This document shows, piece after piece, positions 1 through 8,900 of a stretch of DNA of 12,669 nucleotides (position 1 is its first letter; the number at the start of each line of letters is the position of its first letter). This stretch comes from Phoronis ovalis. Taxonomy: Eukaryota; Phoronida; Phoronidae. The position numbers were made by a program, and so were the translations under genes. The stretch covers positions 1 to 12,669 of the forward strand of contig JAOXYB010043237.1 in the NCBI GenBank assembly GCA_028565635.1, given 5' to 3'. The notes below the pieces were generated by a model. That model was not told the DNA's origin, made no database searches, and worked only from the letters and a program-made list of their open reading frames with translations.

Positions 1-20
1 TATGTTTTCATCATTATATA

Positions 21-60
21 TTAGGTTGGGTTTAAGGCTAGGGGTTAGGGTAGGTTAGTA
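21..60 (+). repeat. Degenerate TTAGGG-like (telomere-type) tract
   Basis: The 40 bases consist of imperfect hexamer-like steps: TTAGGT, TGGGTTTAAGG, CTAGGGG, TTAGGG, TAGGTTAG, TAGG. They resemble the metazoan telomere motif TTAGGG or GGTTAG. Only one exact TTAGGG is present, so this may be a small interstitial remnant or simple G/T-rich repeat debris. Confidence 0.4.
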
Positions 61-113
61 GGTATGGTAAGAATATTCTTTTAAACAGTGTTAAAACTAA
101 ACCATCACCAATT

Positions 114-234
114 CCGATGCGACTAACGTTGATGGTATCTTCTAAATTATACAGAATATATTTTACGGCATTACTTTTGGATGATGGCGATCAGCCCATC
201 AACCTTGTTTATCGATAGATGGTAACCGCATCGG
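114..234. repeat. Nested imperfect foldback (inverted repeat)
   Basis: Two pairs of 8-bp perfect arms nest: CCGATGCG (114-121) with CGCATCGG (227-234), and GTTGATGG (128-135) with CCATCAAC (196-203). The loop is about 60 bp. The arms abut the first tandem unit, so this could be the end of a non-autonomous element. The stem is interrupted and unequal on the two sides. Confidence 0.4.
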
Positions 235-501
235 TTGATATTATATATAACCTGTACTTACTCTGTACTGAATATGGAGTGTTAGGCGCGGTCAAAAATG
301 TCGAAGATTCGTACCAGAATTTGACCTACTTGTCAAGGTCATTTTAAAATATCTAGCCTATTACTAACACCAACCTATGGCTTTCCTAGAACCACCTTTG
401 AACCGCCCAGGTAGCGCTTCGTCTTCGCGGTTATAGACAACGTTACATTTCCCTCTCGGGAACAAACATGGCTGCCAGTCGGCCATATTGGAAGTAATCT
501 G
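233..501 (+). repeat. Tandem repeat unit 1 (diverged, about 48 bp shorter)
   Basis: Shares with unit 2 an ordered series of blocks: CCTGTACTTA-CTCTGTACTGAATAT (251), TTGACCTACTTGTCAAGGTCA (321), CTTTCCTAGAACCACCTTTGAA (382), GTAGCGCTTCGTCTTCGCGG (411) and GGGAACAAACATGGCTGCCAG (459). It lacks about 48 bp present in unit 2 after the GAATAT block. No coding frame is shared. Confidence 0.85.
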
Positions 502-830
502 GGTCAATATGATATATGACCTTTACTTTGACCTGTACTTATTCTGTACCGAATATAGAGCTAATCGGATAAAAGCTGAAGCCGTTATTGCGAGACAAAG
601 AAAGTGTTACGCGCGACAAACAATGCCTAAGAATCGTTTCGGCATTTGACCTACTTCTCAAGGTCATTTTGAAATGTCACCTAGCCTAGGTCGCCCACCA
701 ATCTATGGCCTTCCTAGAACCACCTTTGAATCGTCCATGTAGCGCTTCGTCTTCGCGGCTATAGACTTATTGTTACGTGCCCTCTCGGGAACAAACATGG
801 CCGCCAGTCGGCCATACTGGAAGTAATCGA
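502..830 (+). repeat. Tandem repeat unit 2 (longest copy, about 329 bp)
   Basis: Same block order as unit 1, starting with GGTCAATATGATATATGACC and including CCTGTACTTATTCTGTACCG (532), TTGACCTACTTCTCAAGGTCA (646), CTTCCTAGAACCACCTTTGAA (711), GTAGCGCTTCGTCTTCGCGG (739) and GGGAACAAACATGGCCGCCAG (788). Identity with unit 1 is high by eye over these blocks, with scattered substitutions. Two minus-strand frames of 80-96 codons fall here but simply follow the repeat. Confidence 0.85.
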
Positions 831-955
831 GGTCAAAAGTACACATAGCATGTATTGCGACCTGGACTTGCTCTGTGCAGAATATAAAACTGATTGGATA
901 AAAACTGATGGTGTTATTATGACGTATACTCTCGTAAACCAACATGGCCGCCAGT
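831..955 (+). repeat. Tandem repeat unit 3 (partial, internally deleted)
   Basis: Starts GGTCAAAAGTACACATAGCA, then CCTGGACTTGCTCTGTGCAG (861) and CTGATTGGATAAAAACTGAT (890), which match unit 2. It then jumps from about 918 to the end-block CTCTCGTAAACCAACATGGC (930) and CGCCAGT, skipping about 190 bp. The zinc-finger pseudogene begins three bases later, so the insertion or recombination breakpoint lies at about 955-958. Confidence 0.75.
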
Positions 956-957
956 GA

Positions 958-1233
958 GGTGAGAGACCATTTGTCTGGACTATTTGTCGGAAAGCCTTCA
1001 ACCAGAAAATTGCCCTACAAATCCATCTGAAGAAACACAGCAGTGGCAAACCTCACAAATGACAGTACTGCAACCAAGCATTTACTTAAAAAGGAAATTT
1101 AAAAACACACATTAAGAGAGCACATCATTTAGAAATGGTACAATCAATGAATTTAGGCAGTGGCGAATGGCCGTCGGATGACCAGCATGCTGATGATAGT
1201 TATGACCTGGTTGCTGATTTCCTTGGTGACTAA
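958..1233 (+). pseudogene. Decayed C2H2 zinc-finger protein fragment (two fingers plus acidic C-terminus)
   Basis: In one unbroken frame the sequence opens with GERPFV, a C2H2 linker, then gives finger 1 with W in place of its first cysteine (TGG at 976-978), C at 985, correct 12-residue spacing and H-x3-H ([16 protein letters not shown]). After SSGKPHK comes a TGA (1060-1062) exactly where the first cysteine of finger 2 belongs, then C, a TAA (1087-1089), KGNLKTH and a closing H. An acidic tail (EWPSDDQHADDSYDLVADFL) ends at TAA 1231-1233. There are no frameshifts, only point changes. The 5' end breaks off at a tandem repeat unit, so most of the gene, including further fingers, is missing. 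It could be a captured last exon or a 5'-truncated retrocopy. Confidence 0.85.
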
Positions 1234-2735
1234 ACTTTGGAATGTGACTGGCGGTATTATCTTGTGACGCATGTAAAATAATCATAAAGATACCATATTT
1301 TGTACTGTAGGCTAGCAGGATACAAAATCAAAAAACAACTTCAGGGGTGGAGTCATTAAAAAAAATGAAGCGAGGTCTTCAGAAGGTCATTTGAAGGATA
1401 GCAAAAACATTTCATGCCTTTCAACCCTTCCTTTCGTTTTTGACGAAAATCCCAAAATATTCATTTAGATATATTAAATAAGTAGTTTTTTATATGAAAC
1501 TGTATTCATGGCGAAAAATTTTTAATAAATATTATGACATAACATTTGGATGCAGTTAATATTGTGTAATTTCGATAAGTGCATAGAATAAATAATTTGA
1601 AATTCGTCTTAATTAAGAATATCAGTAATATTTTGGTAGGCACATGCTTTTTTGTATGTACAGTAATGCTATTGGAGAACAATGTGCATCAATTAACAAA
1701 GTGTACATAGTGAGTTTGAAAAGTTGCGAGACTTCTTGTTAATAGTTATATGAATTCTTTAAATCTCTGGTTATGCAACTTTAGCTACAATTTGAGTAAA
1801 CCAAGATTTTTTTCATAATAGACAATGTATCAAGTGAAGATTTTCTGCATATGGATTGTTTCAACATGTTTTTTGGCATTAATAGTTACACACTGATTGA
1901 TTGATGAGACGTTTACAGCACTTGTACAAAAGTTGACATTCTTCTGTTAATTCAATAAATTGTTGAAATATTGTATAAAATCTTATTGAATGTTTCATGT
2001 TTGCCCACTTTATTGCTACAATAACTGTTATTCTAGTTGAAGGGCGGAAAAATGGTTAAGCAAATGACTATTTTGGAAATGCTGCTCTGAAAAAAGGAAC
2101 AATTTACACTATACTACCATACATTAGAATCAATTCCCTAATTTGATTGAGTGACTGTAACATGGAGTATAACATGCATAATATTTACTCCTAAATACGT
2201 CTGATTGATTAGACATTCATGGACAATGCATGGTTATCAGCTAGTTTGTTAACAAAATTAAAATTAATATTTTTTTATTAACAGTATTGCATATATTATA
2301 ATTATCTATGAGTGTAGATTTAGCGATGCTTTAAACGGAACTGGCCGATAGCAAAACTACAAAGCAACTCGCCAAGGAATGTGTTGCCTACTCTTCAAAG
2401 ACTTTTTTATTTGTTTATAAATTTAATTTCTTTTCGTGCCTGTTCATCACTATATCACAAACCTCAAATATTCTACGATAACGAGTTGAACCACTTAAAA
2501 TTAATTTCAGCTAATTCTCGTAAATCATATAATCTCAGAAGAAAAATTATTTCCTATACTACTGCTAAAACTAGCAGACTACATAATTCTTATTCCTTTC
2601 TGTACCCGAAATTTCCAATAACATTACAGTACTGTGCATTTAGGATTTCTGTTTTTGTTATATAATTCTGTTTTTATTGCATCTCAATTGTAATTTAGCC
2701 ATTTTTTAGCTGCAAAGACTGAAGTAAATCAAGTG
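1234..2735. other. Non-coding stretch after the zinc-finger pseudogene
   Basis: About 1.5 kb of AT-rich sequence with stops in all frames apart from one unconvincing 94-codon plus-strand frame (2381-2665). The first several hundred bases may be the old 3' UTR of the zinc-finger gene: AATAAA hexamers occur at about 1588 and 1954. No exon of the metalloprotease gene, no further sushi or thrombospondin motif, and no transposase was recognised on either strand. Confidence 0.5.
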
Positions 2736-2759
2736 TTATTATTATTATTATTATTATTA
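2736..2759. repeat. (TTA)8 microsatellite
   Basis: Eight perfect TTA units (TAA on the gene strand) lie just past the polyadenylation signal of the metalloprotease gene, near where transcript cleavage would be expected. Length polymorphism is likely. Confidence 0.95.
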
Positions 2760-2776
2760 AAATACGTGTTTTCGCT

Positions 2777-2782
2777 TTTATT
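2777..2782 (-). terminator. Polyadenylation signal AATAAA for the metalloprotease gene
   Basis: The plus strand reads tttatt, so the minus strand has AATAAA. It lies 22 nt past the read-through TGA and immediately past the spliced-form TAG. Either way the 3' UTR would be unusually short. The hexamer is common by chance in DNA this AT-rich, but its position right at both candidate stops gives it weight. Confidence 0.5.
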
Positions 2783-2803
2783 TCTATCTAGTTATCTCTG
2801 AAA

Positions 2804-2934
2804 TCAAACGTTGCAAGTACATATTATATTATCTGACACATAAGCAAGGGACACCAGTCTCCAATATCGAACATAACAACAAGTTGGACACCTCCTAAAT
2901 ACACCCTTATTGCGTGTAGTTGAAAATACCTCAC
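2804..2934 (-). CDS. Alternative C-terminal extension of the sushi exon (read-through)
   Basis: If the donor at 2934/2933 is ignored, the reading frame stays open for 43 more residues (EVFSTTRNKGVFRRCPTCCY and onward, ending CTCNV) and stops at TGA 2806-2804. The tail has five cysteines and no recognised domain. The AATAAA signal lies about 22 nt past this stop. An alternative is removal of 2798-2934 as a 137-bp intron (GTGAGG ... GATTTCAG), followed by a 14-nt coding end (…E-I-T-R, stop TAG at 2786-2784). The sequence does not decide between them. Confidence 0.45.
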
Positions 2935-5900
2935 CTTCATCACATACAGGAGGGTCACTCCATCTTGCATTTGATTGACATGTACGTGTCAGAGTGCTAA
3001 TTCCCGAAGTCAGATTGTATCCGTTCACACATGAATACTCAATATAAGAACCTGGGTGCATGTTACCTCCCAGAAATATGCCAGAGTGACGTAATGTATT
3101 TGTGTTCGCAGGATTCTTTGGTCTTGGGCAGCACGTATCTAAAATATAAACGAAAATGGTCATATGGGATTTGGTCGTTAGGATAAGCAATACAAAATTG
3201 CAAACAGGGTTTCGTAAATGTTTAGGAAATTTTAGTGCAAGAACTAGGTGATGTAACTAATAGAATAGGAATGTACATGTGTAGTTTCGAATGTGACTAA
3301 TCATATCCCTCTGGCTACAAAGTTCTTATTCCAAATAACAAAAATAATGACAATTTCCTATTATTCAATTAGAACGATGATTAATATACTATGCCTGGTA
3401 TAATATCATTTACGATGAATGCAGCATTTCTATATTGTTTATTAACATGTATATATTATGAGTTCGTACTTAAGGTAGACAAGGTACATCTGAATGATAG
3501 GGTTATACCTCATGTGCATCTCCGAGGATTGCTTTGAATTTTTAATTAGCATAAATACAAATTGATCAAAAGAGAAGCAATGCAATAAAAATAAATAAAT
3601 ACTGCATAACATAATGTTTTAATTAAAAACTAATAAAACGCTCTACGAAATAGAATCACATCATCAAAATGTAAGAAAAGCTACGAAATGTGATTAAAAT
3701 AACTTAGAAAAACAGATTATAATTTATCGATAGATAATCAAGTGTTCATAGTACAGATCGAGGTATTACGCACTTACACGCATTGCTATTAAAATAGGCA
3801 TCATTGTACGGAGCATATCCGCCTATATTTTGTGTGTCAGTTTTGTTAACACATTGGCTCTGGATGCACCACTGTCCTGAACCACATGATGTTCCTGCTG
3901 CGGGTGGATCATCACGACCTACTGTTTTACATTCCGTCTCATTTTCTGGATCGGTGCACCAAAGGGTTTCGCACAAATTTGTATTAGATTCTTTGGCGTA
4001 ATACCACTGTAATGTAGAAATGGTATAAAGATACAAAACATATATGTGGTATGGTATGAATTTCGTGTACATTAATTTGCAATTTATCGCATTTCGATAT
4101 GATGGAAATGTCTAGCCAATTGACTGTGCGGTTATTTACAGTGTGCTGCATGTGCGAAAAACATATGTTTTTAAAGAAATCAGCTAGTATATATGGATAT
4201 GATATCTTGCATAACTATTAAATTTCAAATTTAGTTGAATAATCCGCATTGATTAAGAAGGTGATTTTTCCCTGAACACATCCCCGTGAACGATCGATAT
4301 TATGTGAGGTTCAAAGAATTACATGGGCGATAAAAAAATTGCGTATTTCTATTTGGTTTAACAATCGCTATTATTATGTCGAACAAATGCTACTTCTTCG
4401 AGACCATTTCATTTCCGTTTGTATTTTACATTACATAGCAGGTTTCTATCGTCAATATGCATTTGCATACATTAAGTTGTCTTCATCTTTGTGAAATCTT
4501 TAAAGATAATTACCTCACACAAAGAAGAGTTTCCGAAAAACGATGTGCATTGCTCGTCGGCTGTATATTCAACGCCAGCTAGATTTGTTACTAAACTGTG
4601 AAATTCAGGATCATGTGAAGTATTATTGTTGCTGTGAATACATGTTTTATACCTGAAAATGATATAAAATGTGATGTACTAGAACGAGGTGCAAGTAACG
4701 TAATTTAAAACTTGAGGAAGATACAAAACAATTTTATCCATTTTTTTTTGTTAGAAATAAATTTATAAATGTTACGTTGCACAACTTGGCATAAAACAGC
4801 CAATACGGACCTTTGATTTTGTCGGTATCCCAAAAATATACTTTAAGAGTATTTAAAAAGTGAGCATTTTCCCCTCTTTTATTGTTGGCTGTGTTGATTG
4901 CTTTTACTTAAAAGTGGATGTATTTTCGCTAAAAATGAAAAAAATAAGAACGTCAAAGTGTCTTTTTTATCAAGAAAAATGTAATGGGATATTTTTTGTG
5001 TAGGTCAAGCTTGCTAACTCCAAGCCCAGTTTCCACATTTTTGTTGCCAGCACGAGTGTAGGCTAGAGACAAATTTCATTATAACGTCAGGAAAGATACT
5101 AGATTTATCACTATTGAAGTGAATTTGAAAATTAATTATGTTCTTATTCCGGAAATAAATTCGCCAAGTTTATAATGGTAAAAATGTTTGATTTTTCAAA
5201 ATACTTTCCAAACTTGACACAAATAAATCTAATTCATTTCTTAATAGGGAAGTTACGACATTATTACAATTTCTCAATAGTTTTTATTTTTTCAATTTTT
5301 TTATTATGAATTACAATATTAATTTTGTAAGATTTTAAGCTTTAACAAAATAGCCGGGCATGCGGTTTATTTCACTGATAATGGTTACATTCTAAAATTT
5401 AGTATGTTTGATGATTTAAATTGTTTCTGAGAAATGAAATAGAACAGTGAAATCTTTAGATACTACTTATATTATTTGAAATATCAAATTTTTGTATTTA
5501 GAAAATATCCAAGATGACCACCACGTTGGTCTTGCAAGAATTATATTATTGCAGCAAGTAAATGAAATATGAATTAAACAATTCTGTAATACATTTGACT
5601 TGAGAGATAATTTATTGGAAACAAAATGTAGCAAAGAAACGGAAGAATAACAAATGTATATTTTTTCCAGTGACCTTTTGAATATTACTCAAGTCACCAA
5701 AAATGTGCAATATTTACAGTTTTTGTTTGTGTGTACATTATTGAGTTTATTTTTTGAAAATTATAAGTTGTTTTACTGCTGAACTAGACCTGAAGAATTG
5801 AAGTGTTAGTACTCGAAAGTGTTCTGTTTATTTCATGTCACCCTGTATATAATATATAATGATAGAATTATTACCATCCCACGCGCGAACCTCAAATTAT

Positions 5901-8900
5901 GTGAAGCAGTGTATATTCCGTTCACGGTGAAGGCGAAGAAAGATATGGAGTTTGTACCTGTATATGGAGAGGAATCCAGAGGTTTAGCACGTATATAGGA
6001 CGTATGATAAATCTATTATTAGAAACTTACCAGACAGTATCTCTAAAATCCTGCAAAGAACAGCAAGAAAAATAATAAGTGTTGATATAAGCATTAGTTC
6101 CATTGCCACCACCGGATGGCGCCATAATAAACTGGTCATCTGGGTCGCAGTCCACATGTTCATGCTCACCGTCGTGGTAAGCTCCGAGACTGGAAAAATG
6201 AAAAAGTGAATTGAAATAACATATATAATTTTTTCATATTTTAAATCCATACAACAATGCTTGAAGTAAAATTTTCGGCTAGCTTTTATACTTTCGACGC
6301 ATACTTTTGCCACATCGTCTCAGTATTCATAGGTGGTGTATTATTATCAGTTACTGTTGCTAATAGGCTCTATGCTATATGTGTGTGCAGCAAATGCAAC
6401 TTATATTCAGTACACAGGATTACGCGCAATTTTAATTATTTTCTATCGTTATCTTCTCTTAATTACCTATGTCCCAGTTCATGAACCGCCACCACGACGG
6501 ACAGGAATTGCCCGGCGTATTCTTCAATCAGAGAAATAGAAGTTGTATAATATTTATAAAAATTACATATACCAGAAATAGGAGCCAACCCTAAAAGTAA
6601 AATGAAGAAAGGTAATGACAAAATGGACGGAATAATTAAATGTTCTGAACACTGCTGTATCTAAATTATGCAATAATAGGTAAATTGTAGTCTGAAGACA
6701 TCTGAACTGGTATTCGCGTATCTTGAAGACCGTGGCACTAATAACAGCACAAATCTATGTGACACACGGCATATATAGTATATATCATTGTGACATCTTT
6801 TAGATGTTGCCCATCATAAAACTAAAAACAAAACATGATCGAAGCAACTGTTTTAGGGCTAATAAACTGTTTTATATGAATTAATAAGTAGCAACTTAAC
6901 TGTATCAATTTTAAAAGCAATGAATGGTATGCTAAGACAAAGTGAATATCACTATTGGTGATAGGTGTGTATTTCGTTCACAAGCTAGTAACTATCTGTT
7001 AAGCATTTTTCCAAAACCCTGCTGGAGTGACCTACCTATGACATTAGTACTGCCATTATAACCCGCTACATTATATCTACAAGAAATTAAGGAAAGTTCA
7101 CGTTTATATGATAATTTACTTTAATTCTTCTGACGTAAGTTATATGGTATTAGAACACAATAATTTTCCAATTCACTTCATTGGTAATAAGCTATACCTT
7201 GCCTGACGTTCCAAATCAAGTTAATTATGTAGTTAATAATTTTTTTTTTGTAACCGCTGATTGTAAACCACCTGGCGGATTATAAGGAAACTGGACATGG
7301 GGAAATTGAAGAATTCCATAAATATAGGAGAAAACAGGGTATTGAGAAACTCTGATTCCTGTCATTTTGACCAAAACTACGCCCACTTTTTAAAGTAAAA
7401 CTATCATAACGGCCAGCCCCAATGTAACGACACTCGATCATGAAACATCAAGTTAAATAATTCCATAATTTACACATGACAGTTGAACTTACAAGTATAG
7501 CTATGTGCCTTACTAAACTCGATTATCTTTTCAACTATAACATGGTCAGGCGCTTTTTTAGGGCCAGGAACGTTCTTTTTGAAATCTAATAACCCAATCG
7601 TTACATAATTAAATTGTCTCCATGTATCAACCTCTAGCTTTCGAGCGTTATTTAGTTTTTCCTGACGTTTGTGTTTAGTAATTTTTGCACTTTGTAGCTA
7701 GCAGACCCAGTCTGAAGAAATCCATCCATTAGTGGCCCGTGCTCTTCTCAGCTAACACCCGGGCTTAACCATTGTCAATTTTCGTTTATTATCTCGAAAA
7801 GCAGAAGAGCGGTAATCCCTTTATTTATACATAAAGTGCCCGAGAAATACTATACTCCAACCAAACTGCAGCTTACAATAATAGCAATACAATGGACTAA
7901 GCGACTAGCTAGTAAAATAGAGCAATCACACAGAGAAATACTTATCTCGACTGGTCAAAAGTTTAATGACGTATTCATTTCGCTCTAGCTTGTTAAATTG
8001 AAGGAATGTAACGACAATTGACTTTGGTGAACCCCTGACGTTAGTTGAGAAGGCACAGAATAATAACCGATGGATTTATTCAGACTGTAGCAGACCCTGC
8101 CGGAATATACATCTTACCCAGTAAAGAGCATAGCGTGATCGTAATTTGGAAACAATTCATAGTGGTCTGGCAAAGCGTAAGACATTTCATCGAGAACTTT
8201 GTGGCCATTCAACAGAGTACGATTTCTTCCATGTTTGTCTTCTTGCTTGTGCATAGTGTTATCTTCAATCCATGGAAATGCTGATGCATCCTATGAAATA
8301 TAATTTAGACAAAACAATAAAATAAGAGTAAAGAAGGATTCCTAAAGATAATGTATTATTTACCAGTTGACGGTAAAAGAAGATGCCCTTGATTGTTTTA
8401 TTAAGTTGCTATGTTTTTTTTTAAATTCGACAAGCACGCAAGTACTGTATACTAGAAGTATTAGTTTTTCCACCAATAAATGTGTAACTACAAATTACCT
8501 AACATGGACGAGACAAACCGTTTATTACCTTCGCTATAACAAATCCTGCTAAAGACACTCTGAAATCCATGTTTGGATCTATATCATTGATATTCTGAAA
8601 CATTAAGTCTACCTGAAAATAAAAGAAAATGTTTAATTAAGTATAACTACTATCTAATAAGGCCACACTAAAAAGATTTTTTTTAATGTGAAAAGAAAAA
8701 AAATATAAAAAATAATAAAATATTTTTTTTAAAGCGGTGGCGCTCATTAAACAAGATTTATTAAAAAAATAAAAGTGAAAATATCAGAAGTTGAAGCTGT
8801 CACGCTCGTTAAAATGATTATATTGGTCTCATCTAATCGTCTATTATTTCTTTGTTTCATATTTACGTTATCGTAACTGCGTGAAAGGCATTGAAAATAT

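Noticed and set aside
703-1049. Two minus-strand open frames of 80 and 96 codons
   Set aside because: They run across tandem repeat units and the zinc-finger pseudogene in antisense, and no protein similarity is visible.
2381-2665. 94-codon plus-strand open frame
   Set aside because: Composition is that of AT-rich filler (many F, L, Y, S, I), with no motif and no conserved structure; chance is enough.
5836-5852. CACCCTGTATA motif, resembling the end of some mariner-type elements
   Set aside because: No matching inverted end or transposase was found nearby; a single short match is not enough.
5984-6313. 109-codon minus-strand open frame with a hydrophobic stretch (LILISTLIIFLAVL-like)
   Set aside because: It is a shifted frame over exon 9. 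The true frame contains the zinc site and Met-turn and joins both neighbours in phase.
6257-6539. Two plus-strand open frames of 68-75 codons
   Set aside because: They overlie exon 8 in antisense, which encodes HELGH and splices in phase on the minus strand.
7741-7810. Inverted pair GCTCTTCT/AGAAGAGC in intron 6
   Set aside because: Only 8 bp arms 54 bp apart without further pairing; likely chance.
8045-8552. Two plus-strand open frames of 61-79 codons
   Set aside because: They overlie exons 6 and 5 and their introns in antisense; no protein similarity is seen.
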